A stretch of DNA of 64,000 bases, taken from Pararhodobacter sp. CCB-MM2. Lineage in GTDB: Bacteria; Pseudomonadota; Alphaproteobacteria; Rhodobacterales; Rhodobacteraceae. The stretch is from positions 62,001 to 126,000 of the forward strand of contig NZ_LRRR01000009.1 of the NCBI RefSeq assembly GCF_001691415.1, in the 5' to 3' direction. The translations under genes and the position numbers were made by a program. Below are positions 17,582 to 26,680 of this stretch, piece after piece; within the stretch, counting starts at the first letter, position 1, and the number at the start of each line of letters is the position of its first letter. The notes beneath the pieces are model-generated. The model did no database searches. It was given only the letters and a program-made list of their open reading frames with translations, and was not told the DNA's origin.

Positions 17582-18556
17582 TCAAAAGCTGACGGCCTGC
17601 CCCTTGTTCTCGGCCTCGGCGCGGGTCAGCACATGCTGTGCCGCGGCGAGGTCTTGCGCCACGATCCCCAGCGAGCGGTACATCGTGATCGCCTCGGGGC
17701 CCGAGCGCCCCCCTTCCCCGGCCAGAACCGCGCCGATCTCGCCCTTGAGATGGCTCTCGGTGAGGATGCCGGCCTTGATCCCTTCGACGATCTCGCCCGC
17801 CTGCGCCATCAGCGAGGGGCGGTAGTCGCAGAACAACTCGGAGCGCAGCACGACCTCGGTATCCACCTCGATTTTCGAGGGGATCGAGGCGCCAACGATA
17901 TTCAGATGTTGCCCCGGCTCCAGCCATGCGCCCTTCAGCACGGGCGTGGCCGAGTTGGTGACGGTGCAGATGATATCCGCGCCCTTCACGCCGGCTTCGA
18001 CGTCGGTGCCATGGCTGACGCTGAGCCCCGGATGCGCAATACGGGCGTGGTCGGCGAAGGCTGCGGCCTTCTCAGCCCGGCGCCCGACGATATGCACCGA
18101 GGTGATCGGCCGCACGGCCAGCATCGCATCGAGATGATGCTCGGCCTGCTCGCCGGTGCCGACGATCGTCAGCCGCGTCGCATCCGCCCGCGCCAAGGCC
18201 CGCGTCGCCACGCCCGAGGCCGCCGCCGTGCGGATCGCGGTCAGCAGGCCCGCATCCATCATCGCGACGGCGCCGCCGGTCTCGGCCTCGAACAGCACCA
18301 CGGCGCCGCGATGGCCCGAAAGGCCTTTCTCGGGGTTGCCGGGGAACAGGCTCACCAGCTTCACGCCGTAGCACATCGGCTCCTGCATCGAGCCGGACAT
18401 CACGCCCATCATATTCTTGCCACCCACCGGCACGACATGCCGCAGGGGCAGTTCCGCCGCCCCGCGTGAGACGGTGCGCATGGTGGTGTCGATCACCTCG
18501 ATCGCCTCACCCATCGGCAGCAGGGCGGCGACATCGGCGTTGGAGAGAATTCTCAT
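17582..18556 (-). CDS. Ornithine cyclodeaminase / mu-crystallin family protein
   Basis: A 324-residue NAD(P)-dependent enzyme of the ornithine cyclodeaminase family. Visible are the catalytic-region PLRHVVPVGGKNMMGVMSG (about 38-56), GYKLVS-like YGVKLVSLFPGN, the dinucleotide fold TRLTIVGTGEQAEHHLDAM (about 127-145) and VGASIPSKIEVD near 220. The family includes cyclodeaminases, ketimine reductases and opine-type dehydrogenases, so the substrate is open. ATG at 18556 overlaps the hydrolase stop as ATGA; the frame upstream of it is a shadow. Last gene of a four-gene catabolic operon. Confidence 0.85.
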   Translation of the reverse strand: MRILSNADVAALLPMGEAIEVIDTTMRTVSRGAAELPLRHVVPVGGKNMMGVMSGSMQEPMCYGVKLVSLFPGNPEKGLSGHRGAVVLFEAETGGAVAMMDAGLLTAIRTAAASGVATRALARADATRLTIVGTGEQAEHHLDAMLAVRPITSVHIVGRRAEKAAAFADHARIAHPGLSVSHGTDVEAGVKGADIICTVTNSATPVLKGAWLEPGQHLNIVGASIPSKIEVDTEVVLRSELFCDYRPSLMAQAGEIVEGIKAGILTESHLKGEIGAVLAGEGGRSGPEAITMYRSLGIVAQDLAAAQHVLTRAEAENKGQAVSF

Positions 18557-19425
18557 GCTTCGAAGATTCCGTCGTTCAGCGTCCAGTCGGGCGACAGGGG
18601 CTCGATCCCCAACCGTGCCATGAGCAGGTTGGAATAGAGCGCCGGGCGCAGGAGATAGGGGAAATGCCCGCCCCAGAGGAAGCGGAAGGCGGGGGCCGGT
18701 GCGTTGCGGGCCCGGACGGCTTCGCGCATCGGTGGCGGGATCAGCGGGTCGTCCACGGTCTCGATCACCGTCGCATTGGCCTCGGTGTTGGAGAGCGGCG
18801 GCAGGACGGGGCCGCGTTTGGTGGCATCGAGCCGCGCGCGCATCTCGGCTTCGGGGATGCGACCGGCGGCTTCGGTCATCAGGAAATCGACCATCTCGGC
18901 ATGGTCGGGATGCGCTTGCTTCCACGCGTTCATGCCCATGGCGAAACCGGCGCGCAACTCCTCGATAGGCGCGGCCCAGAGGTCCGAGGAATAGGGCGGG
19001 CGCGTGTCGATCCCCTCGACCGAATGCAGGGTATTGGCGGCGAAGAGATGCGTCACGCGGTCGGGGTTCTCGGCCGCGAAATACTGCGCGAGGAAGCCGC
19101 CGAGGGACGAGCCCAGCAGCGCCACCTTGTCCACGCCCTTCGCGTCGAGCAGCGCCAGAAGCGAGGCCGACCATTCCGCCACGCTGCCCGAGGACGGGTA
19201 GCTGACGGCCAGCACGCGACGATGGGCCGAGAGCGCTTCGATCTGCTGGAAAAACACATCCGCGCGGCCGAGTGTGCCGGGCAGGAACAGGAAGACCTCC
19301 CCTTCCCCGCCCCCGCCACTCAGTCCGGTGTCGATCAGGCCCCAATCGCGTCCGTTGAGCTCAATTCGTCCTTCGGGAAAACGCGAAAGAAAGGTGTCGC
19401 GGGCATTCATCAAGGCATTGGTCAT
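18553..19425 (-). CDS. Alpha/beta hydrolase
   Basis: A 290-residue alpha/beta-fold hydrolase. The nucleophile elbow is LLGSSLGGFLAQY (Ser about 107), the oxyanion region FLFLPGTLGRADVF (about 45-58), and the late FLWGGHFPYLL holds the probable catalytic His near residue 261. It overlaps its neighbours by 4 bases on each side (ATGA), indicating obligate cotranscription with the MlrC-like and cyclodeaminase-like genes. Substrate unknown; an ester or amide intermediate of the same pathway is likely. Confidence 0.8.
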   Translation of the reverse strand: MTNALMNARDTFLSRFPEGRIELNGRDWGLIDTGLSGGGGEGEVFLFLPGTLGRADVFFQQIEALSAHRRVLAVSYPSSGSVAEWSASLLALLDAKGVDKVALLGSSLGGFLAQYFAAENPDRVTHLFAANTLHSVEGIDTRPPYSSDLWAAPIEELRAGFAMGMNAWKQAHPDHAEMVDFLMTEAAGRIPEAEMRARLDATKRGPVLPPLSNTEANATVIETVDDPLIPPPMREAVRARNAPAPAFRFLWGGHFPYLLRPALYSNLLMARLGIEPLSPDWTLNDGIFEA

Positions 19426-20897
19426 GCGAAAGGGTTCTCCACGCGGGGCCAGTAGTTCAGCGAGCGGTGCTGATAGGGAATCGCGGTGAAGTCTGGCGTG
19501 ATCGCCCCCGGCGCGGCAATCGGAATGATGACCGAGGCGATGGGCGCAAACCCCGCGCGGTAATGGTTCGAGGATTTCACGCAGACATGGCGCTTCTTCG
19601 ACAGGTCGATCCCAAGCTGGGTGAAGGCCTCGGGGTGGAAGGTCTGGGTGCGGGCATCGTTGACGACAAGGTCGATATTGTCCGTCTCGTCGCCGGTGCC
19701 CATGTCGATGGACAGCCAGACCGTCGTCCCGAGGCTCACCGGCAGCTTGCCGAAGCGTTGGGTCAGGCCCTTGGCGACGCGCTTGATGGTGACGTTCAGG
19801 TCCAAGGGATCGCCGGACATCGGGCCGCTCTTGCCCCCCAGCCGGACGGCCAGTTGCGCGCCCTCACCCACATCGGCGCAGAGGCGCACGACGACCGGGT
19901 CCCAATAGATCCCCGAGGCGACCGAAGTGAGCCCCCGATCAAGGATCGCACGCAGCAGGAAGGTCGAATCCGACGGCGCGCCGCCGCCCGCGTTGTCGGA
20001 CATGTCGGCCAGCACGGTGGGGCCTTGGTTGTGGCCGGCGGCCTTGTCGAGCGCTTGGTCGATGGTCAGCACCTCCTGGAAGATCGCCTCCTTCTCGGCC
20101 CAAAGCTTTTCGCCGAGCTCGCGCGCCATGGTCGCGGCCAGATCCGTGTCGCCATCGGTGATCGCCAGCGCGCGGGCGCCGGTCCGTTCGTGGTCGCCCC
20201 AAGGGAAGCCATGGGCCAAGGACAGCGACAACACCCCCGGCTCGGATTCGCGGGCGGTCATGGCATCGACCCAATCGCGCATCGGGCCCTCGGGCGTCGG
20301 CATGGCCATGATGATGCGGCAATCATAGTCCCGCATCACCGGGTTCACCTTGCCCTCGGCGGCGTCCGAGAGAATCTGGAACAGCTCGGTTGCGCGCTCC
20401 AGCACGTCGATATGGGGATATTCCTTGAAGCAGATGATCGCGGTGGCGTCCGTCAGCATCACCTCGGTCAGGTGACAATGCGGGTCCAGCAGCGCACCGA
20501 TCTTGGCGTCCGGCGCGACAGCGCGGCAGGCGGCAATCAGATCGCCTTCGCAATCCGGATAGCCATCGGCGATCATCGCGCCATGCATCTGCAGAGCGAT
20601 GATGTCGACCGGCATCGCGGCTTTCAGATCGGAGACGATCTCGTCACGGAAATCCTCGTAGACCTTGCGCGGGGTCAGGCCACCGGGCTGGGCGAAGGCG
20701 GCGAGGCTTTCGACCACTGGCCAGCCCTTGGCCTCGGCCGCGTCACGCCAGAGCTTCAGCGCGCCGGTCCAATAGACGGGCGGGGCCTGCGTCGCGGTGC
20801 CGTGGTGGATATGTCCCTCTTCCCAAGCGGCCATGCCCGTGGGCAGGGGCGAGAAGCTGTTGGTCTCGGTGGCGATGCAGGCGATGAAGGTCTTCAT
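19422..20897 (-). CDS. M81 family metallopeptidase (MlrC-like)
   Basis: A 491-residue MlrC-type protein. The N-terminus FIACIATETNSFSPLPTG is the family hallmark; ALLDPHCHLTEVML (about 136-149) supplies DxH metal ligands. MQMHGAM and MADMSDNAGGGAPSDST (about 293-309) are also conserved. The name derives from microcystinase C, but most homologues sit in amide or amino-acid catabolic operons, as here. It follows the FAD oxidase gene by 59 bases and overlaps the alpha/beta hydrolase gene. Confidence 0.88.
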   Translation of the reverse strand: MKTFIACIATETNSFSPLPTGMAAWEEGHIHHGTATQAPPVYWTGALKLWRDAAEAKGWPVVESLAAFAQPGGLTPRKVYEDFRDEIVSDLKAAMPVDIIALQMHGAMIADGYPDCEGDLIAACRAVAPDAKIGALLDPHCHLTEVMLTDATAIICFKEYPHIDVLERATELFQILSDAAEGKVNPVMRDYDCRIIMAMPTPEGPMRDWVDAMTARESEPGVLSLSLAHGFPWGDHERTGARALAITDGDTDLAATMARELGEKLWAEKEAIFQEVLTIDQALDKAAGHNQGPTVLADMSDNAGGGAPSDSTFLLRAILDRGLTSVASGIYWDPVVVRLCADVGEGAQLAVRLGGKSGPMSGDPLDLNVTIKRVAKGLTQRFGKLPVSLGTTVWLSIDMGTGDETDNIDLVVNDARTQTFHPEAFTQLGIDLSKKRHVCVKSSNHYRAGFAPIASVIIPIAAPGAITPDFTAIPYQHRSLNYWPRVENPFA

Positions 20898-20956
20898 GGG
20901 TCAGGTCCGTTCGAGAGCAGGCATGGGGCCGGAAACAGGGCCGGTGAAACGCAGCG

Positions 20957-22090
20957 CTATCCGCGCAACGCTGCGCGCTGCGGGGAGAGGGCGTCGGCAG
21001 TGACCCCCTCGGCGGCGATGTCGTCGGGGATGGGACGGCCCAAGGCCAGCGCGGCGGCGGCCCGGGCCAGCGCCGGCGCAGACTGGATGCCGTAGCCGCC
21101 CTGCCCCGCCAGCCAGAAGAAGCCCGGCGCATCGGGCGCGAAGCCCACGACCGGCGCCTTGTCGGCGACGAAGCTGCGCAGGCCCGCCCATTTGTGGTCG
21201 ATCCGTCGCACGGGCAGGTCGAAGGCCGTCTGGATGCGGTCGACGCAGACCGCCACATCCCATTCGTCAGGCTGGGCGTCGCAGGGCTCGGACGGGGTTT
21301 CGTCGGCGGGCGAGATCAACAGCTTGCCGGCATCGGGACGCAGGTAGAAGTCCTCGTCGATATCGACCGCCATCGGCCAATCCTCGACCGACATGCCGTC
21401 GGGCGCCGCGACCAGCAGCGCGGTCCGGCGCTTGGGCACCAAACCAATCGGCGCAACCCCGGCCATCGCGGCCAGCGCATCCGCCCAAGCCCCGCCAGCG
21501 TTGATCACCACCCGGGCGGTCAGGGCACCTTGCGGGGTCTCGATCCGCCACAGATCGCCTTCCCGCGACAGGCCCGTCACCTCGGCCTTGAGGCGCGTCT
21601 CGCCCCCGGCGGCCGAAAGGCGGCGCAGGTATTGGCGGTGCAGGGCCTCGACATCGATATCCGCCGAGCCGGAATCCAGCAGCGAGCCGATCAGATACGC
21701 CTCGCGCAGCAGCGGCAGCTTGGCGCGCGTTTCCGCAACACTGAGGCGCGGCAGGTTCAGCTCGATAGCGGTGTCGGCCAGCACCTGCTCCTGCCCCTCG
21801 CGGGCGAGGAACAGCACGTCGCGCGGGCGCAGCAGCGGATGGGGGCGATCCTCGGTCGGCGGGGCGTTGAAGGCCTCGGCCGAGGCGCGGGTCAGCGCCC
21901 GGATCACCGCCGGGCCATAGCTGGGCGTGTACAGCGCGGCCGAGCGGCCGGTGGTGTGATAGCCCGGCGCAGATTCGCGCTCCAGCAGCAGCACGTCCTG
22001 TTCCAGCGCCGCCAGCTCCGCCGCAACCGAGGCCCCGGCAATGCCGGCGCCGATCACGACGATGTCCCTGTGTTCACCCGTAGTCTGCAT
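20957..22090 (-). CDS. FAD-dependent amine/amino-acid oxidoreductase (DAO family)
   Basis: A 377-residue glycine/D-amino-acid oxidase-like flavoprotein. The ADP-binding fold VVIGAGIAGASVAAEL is at residues 11-26; TTGRSAALYTPSYG, VVINAGGAWADALAAMAG (about 188-205) and FWLAGQGGYGIQSAP near 329-343 are family-conserved. First gene of the operon running to 17582, divergent from the XRE-cupin regulator. Likely oxidises a D-amino acid or secondary amine; ketimine or imine products would suit the cyclodeaminase-family enzyme at the end of the operon. Confidence 0.87.
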   Translation of the reverse strand: MQTTGEHRDIVVIGAGIAGASVAAELAALEQDVLLLERESAPGYHTTGRSAALYTPSYGPAVIRALTRASAEAFNAPPTEDRPHPLLRPRDVLFLAREGQEQVLADTAIELNLPRLSVAETRAKLPLLREAYLIGSLLDSGSADIDVEALHRQYLRRLSAAGGETRLKAEVTGLSREGDLWRIETPQGALTARVVINAGGAWADALAAMAGVAPIGLVPKRRTALLVAAPDGMSVEDWPMAVDIDEDFYLRPDAGKLLISPADETPSEPCDAQPDEWDVAVCVDRIQTAFDLPVRRIDHKWAGLRSFVADKAPVVGFAPDAPGFFWLAGQGGYGIQSAPALARAAAALALGRPIPDDIAAEGVTADALSPQRAALRG

Positions 22091-22098
22091 GCCAAGTC

Positions 22099-22162
22099 TT
22101 TCCGTTTTGGTGACGCTAGCACGAATTTTCCAATTGGAAAGGACAATTTTTCCGATACGAAA
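22099..22162. promoter_or_regulatory. Candidate operators of the XRE-cupin regulator
   Basis: Between the divergent oxidase and regulator genes lie a perfect 14-base palindrome TTTCCAATTGGAAA (22127-22140), an imperfect relative TTTCCGATACGAAA (22149-22162) 22 bases further on (two helical turns), and a half-like TTTCCGTTTTGGT (22099-22111) next to the oxidase start. The common core is TTTCC-N4/5-GAAA. Confidence 0.55.
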
Positions 22163-22232
22163 ATGAGATTGCGTGGGCGGCGCAGGCGGCTATGATCCCA
22201 GAACCCGCCCAGAGGGGCGCCACGGAGCGGCA

Positions 22233-22856
22233 ATGTCCAAACCCCAGCCCGAACTGCCCGACAGCCAGCGCGCCGAATTCGGCCGCCGCCTGCACGAGAT
22301 CCGTCGCAACCGGGGATGGACCCTGCACAACATGGCCGAGGCCTCGGGCTTGGCTGTGTCCACGATTTCCAAGGTGGAGCGGGGGCTTATGTCCCTGACC
22401 TACGACCGCATGCTGCAATTGGCGCGCGGCATCGGCGTGGACATGACCGAGTTCTTCTCCAGCGAGGGCTCCAGCTTCCAGCCGGGCGAATTCGCCGTCG
22501 CACCGAAGGGCACTTTCGAGCGGGCCGAGACGCGGAACTATGTCTACGAGATGCTGTTCCCGCAGATCCGCAACAAGGCGATGGTGCCGATGATGGGCTC
22601 TCTGAAGGCCCATGACCTGATGGATTTCGACGATTTCGTCCGCCATCCGGGGCAGGAATTCCTGCTGGTGCTGGAGGGCGCGGTCACCGTCTTCGCCGAG
22701 GGCAAGGCGCCGGTGGTGCTGCGGGCGGGCGATTCGGCCTATTTCGATTCCTCGCGCGGGCATCTCTATGCCTCGGCGGGCGCGACCGATGCGCGGATCC
22801 TTGTGGTCTGTACCGAGGCCGAAACCACCGATCCGCGCGACGACCCACGAGCCTGA
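22233..22856 (+). CDS. XRE family transcriptional regulator with C-terminal cupin
   Basis: A 207-residue regulator: an N-terminal helix-turn-helix of the XRE/Cro type (FGRRLHEIRRNRGWTLHNMAEASGLAVSTISKVERG, about 15-50) and a C-terminal cupin (GQEFLLVLEGAVTVFAEG ... AGDSAYFDSSRGHLYAS, about 140-185) that probably binds the inducer. ATG at 22233 with GGAG upstream is preferred to the in-frame ATG at 22173. This architecture is common for regulators of amino-acid and amine catabolism (PuuR-like), matching the divergent oxidase operon. Confidence 0.88.
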   Translation: MSKPQPELPDSQRAEFGRRLHEIRRNRGWTLHNMAEASGLAVSTISKVERGLMSLTYDRMLQLARGIGVDMTEFFSSEGSSFQPGEFAVAPKGTFERAETRNYVYEMLFPQIRNKAMVPMMGSLKAHDLMDFDDFVRHPGQEFLLVLEGAVTVFAEGKAPVVLRAGDSAYFDSSRGHLYASAGATDARILVVCTEAETTDPRDDPRA

Positions 22857-22898
22857 ACCCGCGACTTGCCCGGTTAACAGCCGCGTAGCGGCCCGGGC

Positions 22899-22930
22899 AG
22901 CGGCTGGCCGCCTCCATGGCCAGCCGCTTT
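22899..22930. terminator. Bidirectional terminator between convergent genes
   Basis: AGCGGCTGGCC (22899-22909) and GGCCAGCCGCT (22918-22928) form a perfect 11-base-pair stem with an 8-base loop, followed by TT on the + strand. It lies between the convergent XRE regulator and universal stress protein genes. Confidence 0.6.
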
Positions 22931-23043
22931 GGTAACGCCGTCGCGAGGATCGAGGTCATCCGGACCTGACGCCATCAAGCGCAGACCACCGAAGGCCAGG
23001 CGGCTGCCCGCGGCCCGCCGCCGCCCTCCGGCGCGCGCCGAAA

Positions 23044-23895
23044 TCAGCGCATCAGCACCACGGGCACCTTGCACGACCGCACCATCTCGGTCGTGGTCGA
23101 GCCGATGATCAGGCTGCGGATGCGCGAATGGCCATAGGCGCCCATGACCAGCATGTCGTGGCCCTCGGCCTCGATCAGCTCGGCCAGCGCCTTGTCGGGC
23201 GTGCCGGGGACGATGGCGGTCGTCGCCTCGATCTGAGCCGCCTTCAGCATGGCCTGCGCATCGGCGAGCCCCTTCTGCGCCTCTTTCGTATCCGGCCCCA
23301 CGGTGACCACATGCACCTTCAGCCCCGGAAACAGCGGCGAGCGGGCAATGTGATCCACCGCCTTCATCGCCGAGGCCCCGCCGTCATAGGCCAGCAGCAC
23401 CTTCTCGATGGGCTTGAAGCCGCGCGAGGCGACGAAGACCGGCTTATGTGAGGCGCGCACGATCCGCTCGAGATTCGAGCCAAGATGGCCCTTGGCGAAA
23501 TCCGCAGCCTCGCCGCGCTTGCCGATCAGGATCACGCGGGCGCCGGCCTCGACCTCGGCGACAGCCTCGATCAGGTCGCCGTGACGCAGCCGGGTGGTGA
23601 CCTCGGTCACGCCCGCCTTCTCGACCAGCGCCTTCGCATCATCGAGGATCGCGCGGCCGCGATGGGCCACCAGTTTCGAGCGTTGCGCATCCAGCTCGGC
23701 CAGCTCCTGCAGCAGCTGCGTCCGCGCGCCCAGCGCAATCGCGCCGGACAGGTCGTGCTGGTCTGCGGCCTCGCGCCGGCCCAGCACATGGATCAGCTCG
23801 ACGGGCGCACCGGTCCGCTGGGCGATCCAGGCGGCATGTTCGCAGGTGCTGGCCGAATAGATCGAGCCATCCACGAGTGCGATGATCTTTTCCAT
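23044..23895 (-). CDS. Universal stress protein, tandem Usp domains
   Basis: A 283-residue protein of two fused Usp domains (about 1-145 and 150-283). Each carries the ATP-binding G-x2-G-x9-GS pattern: GKRGEAADFAKGHLGSN and GAYGHSRIRSLIIGSTT. ATG at 23895 (MEKIIALVDGS) is the proper start. It is 14 bases downstream of the SulP transporter gene and thus in its operon, a recurring SulP-Usp pairing. Confidence 0.9.
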   Translation of the reverse strand: MEKIIALVDGSIYSASTCEHAAWIAQRTGAPVELIHVLGRREAADQHDLSGAIALGARTQLLQELAELDAQRSKLVAHRGRAILDDAKALVEKAGVTEVTTRLRHGDLIEAVAEVEAGARVILIGKRGEAADFAKGHLGSNLERIVRASHKPVFVASRGFKPIEKVLLAYDGGASAMKAVDHIARSPLFPGLKVHVVTVGPDTKEAQKGLADAQAMLKAAQIEATTAIVPGTPDKALAELIEAEGHDMLVMGAYGHSRIRSLIIGSTTTEMVRSCKVPVVLMR

Positions 23896-23909
23896 GCTCC
23901 GCTCTCCCC

Positions 23910-25394
23910 TCAATGCGCCGACACGGTCGCGCCGGGCTTGTCATGCACGGCCAGTTTGTCGACCAGCGTCTCGGACGCGGCGTTCATGCCGATGATCTCG
24001 ACCTCGGCCCCGTCGCGGCGGAATTTCAGCACCGCCATGTCCAGCGCCTGAACGCTGGAAATGTCCCAGATATGCGCCTCGGACACGTCGATCACCACGC
24101 GCTCCAGCGCCTCCTTGAAGTCGAAGGCGGCCATGAAATCCTCGACCGAACCGTAGAACAGCTGACCCTCGATGCGATAGGTCCGCTGACGGCCATCAGG
24201 GGAAATCTCGGACGAGACCTTGAAGAGCTGGGCAATCTTCGCGGCAAAGAAAATGCCCGAGAGCAGCACACCCACCAAGACACCGATGGCAAGGTTATGG
24301 GTCCACACCACGGTCACCACCGTCGCCAGCATCACCACCGAGGACGAGCGCGGATGGCTGCGCAGCGTCAGCAGCGACGACCACGAGAAGGTGCCGACCG
24401 AGACCATGATCATGATCGCCACCAGTGCCGGCATCGGGATCTGCCCGACCCAATCGCCAAGGAACACCACGAGGATCAGCAGCACCACCCCGGCGACAAA
24501 GCAGGACAGACGCCCGCGCCCGCCGGATTTCACGTTGATCATCGACTGGCCGATCATCGCGCAACCCGCCATGCCGCCGATGAAGCCGGTGCAGAAATTG
24601 GCGATGCCCTGGCCGATGCATTCCTGATTGCGGTCGGTTTTCACATCCGTCAGGTCATCGACCAGCTGCTGGGTCATCAGGCTCTCCAGCAGGCCCACGA
24701 CGGCTACGGCCAGCGAATAGGGCAGGATGATCTGCAGGGTCTCCAGCGTCAGCGGCACGTCGGGCAACAGGAACACTGGCAGCGAATCCGGCAGCGCGCC
24801 CATGTCACCCACGGTGCGCACATCCAGCCCCAAGGCCATGGTCAGCGCCGTCATCACGAGGATCGTCACCAAGGGCGAAGGGATCGCCTTGGTGATGCGC
24901 GGGAACAGGTAGATGATCGCCAGCGACCCCGCGACCAGCACATAGGTCAGCCAAGTGACATTGCGCGGGTCAAGCTCGGGCAATTGCGCCATGAAGATCA
25001 GGATCGCCAAGGCGTTGACGAAGCCGGTCATCACCGATTTCGACACCCAGCGCATGACGAAGCCCAGGCGCGCCACGCCCATGGCGATCTGGATCACGCC
25101 GGCCAGCACGGTCGCGGCCAGCAGGTATTGCAGCCCGTGATCGCGCACCAGCGTGACCATCAGCACCGCCGTCGCCGCCGTCGCGGCCGAGATCATGCCG
25201 GGCCGCCCGCCGGTGATCGCCACCAGCACGGCGATGGAGAAGCTGGCATAAAGCCCGACCTTGGGGTCGACGCCCGCGATGAGGGAGAAGGCGATGGCCT
25301 CGGGGATCAGCGCAAGCGCGACCACGAGGCCGGAGAGCAGGTCGGCCCGTACGTTGCCGAACCATTCGGCGCGATAGGCGTCGAGGGTGATCAT
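23910..25394 (-). CDS. SulP family anion transporter with STAS domain
   Basis: A 494-residue inner-membrane transporter. The N-terminal two thirds hold the SulP membrane region ([25 protein letters not shown] near 28-52, [25 protein letters not shown] near 268-292). The C-terminus is a STAS domain ([20 protein letters not shown], about 445-464) with the DISS serine. SulP members carry sulfate, bicarbonate or dicarboxylates; substrate cannot be told from sequence. Head of the operon with the Usp gene. Confidence 0.9.
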   Translation of the reverse strand: MITLDAYRAEWFGNVRADLLSGLVVALALIPEAIAFSLIAGVDPKVGLYASFSIAVLVAITGGRPGMISAATAATAVLMVTLVRDHGLQYLLAATVLAGVIQIAMGVARLGFVMRWVSKSVMTGFVNALAILIFMAQLPELDPRNVTWLTYVLVAGSLAIIYLFPRITKAIPSPLVTILVMTALTMALGLDVRTVGDMGALPDSLPVFLLPDVPLTLETLQIILPYSLAVAVVGLLESLMTQQLVDDLTDVKTDRNQECIGQGIANFCTGFIGGMAGCAMIGQSMINVKSGGRGRLSCFVAGVVLLILVVFLGDWVGQIPMPALVAIMIMVSVGTFSWSSLLTLRSHPRSSSVVMLATVVTVVWTHNLAIGVLVGVLLSGIFFAAKIAQLFKVSSEISPDGRQRTYRIEGQLFYGSVEDFMAAFDFKEALERVVIDVSEAHIWDISSVQALDMAVLKFRRDGAEVEIIGMNAASETLVDKLAVHDKPGATVSAH

Positions 25395-25579
25395 GTCAGT
25401 CGTTTCCCGTCCCGACGGCCGCAGCCGTCGTGTTCCTGGTCTTGTGTCCGGGCCCTCGGTTCAGGGCGGGTCCCGGGATGTCAGGTCAGGTTGTCCGGCG
25501 GATCGGCGGCCGGAATAGCCACCCGGGGGTCGCACCCGGGTCCGTGTTCGCTGTCAGGGCGCATACACGCTGGCGTGAT

Positions 25580-25612
25580 AAAAGCCAACCGCCGGGGGGA
25601 CCGGCGGTTGGC
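25580..25612 (-). terminator. Rho-independent terminator
   Basis: GCCAACCGCCGG (25584-25595) pairs perfectly with CCGGCGGTTGGC (25601-25612) around a GGGGA loop; on the minus strand TTTTATC follows. It ends a minus-strand transcript carrying the small membrane protein at 25671-25760. Confidence 0.8.
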
Positions 25613-25670
25613 AGGGACAGGTGTCGGGGTCGAAAGGGCCGGGAAACGAGGCCCCGTCGCGCCGGTCTGC

Positions 25671-25760
25671 TTATCCGGTGATCAGCGACGCCAAAGTACC
25701 GGCAACCATCGTCGTCAGCATCAGGCCAAAGACGACGCGCTTCATCAAGGGAGAGGTCAT
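25671..25760 (-). CDS. Small single-span membrane protein (29 aa)
   Basis: A 29-codon frame, MTSPLMKRVVFGLMLTTMVA then GTLASLITG, with two basic residues before a continuous hydrophobic helix. A strong terminator follows 58 bases downstream, supporting an expressed unit. Ribosome-binding site is weak (GAGAA), and the inner ATG (sixth codon) is an alternative start. Too short for a family call. Confidence 0.45.
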   Translation of the reverse strand: MTSPLMKRVVFGLMLTTMVAGTLASLITG

Positions 25761-25859
25761 GGGGTATTCTCGCTTCTTACCGCCGCCCGCCCCGGCGCTG
25801 CGCGTCCAAGGGGTCGTGGGTCGGTCGGTGTCTCAGATCCGGGGTGGAGGGGGGGCGGA

Positions 25860-26195
25860 TCAGGCGAGAGGCGGCGCGCGGGCCTGCCAGGCCGGGGCCG
25901 GACGCGACGACAGCAGCGGTGCCTCGGGGAGGACGAGGGCGCGGCTGTGGCTCTGCGGCGGCTGCGGTTGCGAGGCGGTGGCCGGAAGCAGAAGGTCCGG
26001 CAGATCGCCCTTGGGCACATCCGGCAACGGCGCCCGCACCGAGGGGGCTGCCGGCGCGATGCGGGCCTCGGTCAGGCTGACGGCCTCGCCCTGCGCAGAG
26101 CGCGCCATCGCCGGGGCATAGCCCAGCGCGGCCAACCCGCTGACGACAAGCAGCAGGCGCAGGATCGTGAGGAAGGGGGCCATCCGGGCGCTCAT
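25860..26195 (-). CDS. Hypothetical exported Pro-rich protein
   Basis: A 111-residue protein with a signal peptide (MAPFLTILRLLLVVSGLAALGYAPAMA; Ala-x-Ala before residue 33) and a mature part of about 80 residues that is Pro/Ala/Leu-rich and looks disordered (PDVPKGDLPDLLLPATASQP). ATG at 26195 follows GAGAGGG, so the longer frame to 26237 is not needed. No family recognised. It lies 99 bases upstream of the small membrane protein on the same strand. Confidence 0.6.
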   Translation of the reverse strand: MSARMAPFLTILRLLLVVSGLAALGYAPAMARSAQGEAVSLTEARIAPAAPSVRAPLPDVPKGDLPDLLLPATASQPQPPQSHSRALVLPEAPLLSSRPAPAWQARAPPLA

Positions 26196-26281
26196 CCCTC
26201 TCAGATGGGGTGGCGCTGTGATGGCGACAAGTGGCATTGCGCGTTTCCGCGATCGACCAGCAAGTCTCTGCCCGGAAACGC

Positions 26282-26307
26282 AAAAAGCCTCACCGTTCGG
26301 CGAGGCT
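26282..26307 (-). terminator. Terminator of tRNA-Ala
   Basis: On the minus strand AGCCTCGCC-GAAC-GGTGAGGCT (one G-T wobble) is followed by TTTT, 27 bases beyond the tRNA 3' end. Confidence 0.75.
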
Positions 26308-26334
26308 TGCGGTCATCCTGAAGGATGAAGGATT

Positions 26335-26410
<76 letters not shown>

Positions 26411-26623
26411 ATCTCTTTTGCTGCCATCTTCCGGCTGCGAGGCGGGGTTTAGGGCCTGCCGCCGAGGAGCGCAAGAGGAAATTTTCACCGACCCGTCGCA
26501 TTTCTTTCCGAGGCCTCGCAAACCCCTTGCTAGCAAGGCCCGGTACCCGCCGAAAATCTCCGACACCCCTCGCCACGGCCCTTGGATGGCCCGAATCACA
26601 CCGCCAACCCCATCGCCGGGCAT

Positions 26624-26650
26624 GAAAAAAACGGGCACCGTGATGCCCGC
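26624..26650 (-). terminator. Terminator of the FYDLN protein gene
   Basis: CGGGCA (26632-26637) and TGCCCG (26644-26649) form a stem; seven T residues follow on the minus strand. It lies 31 bases past the FYDLN gene. Confidence 0.8.
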
Positions 26651-26680
26651 TTTCCGAAAATTCGTCCCGTTGTGCCGAGA

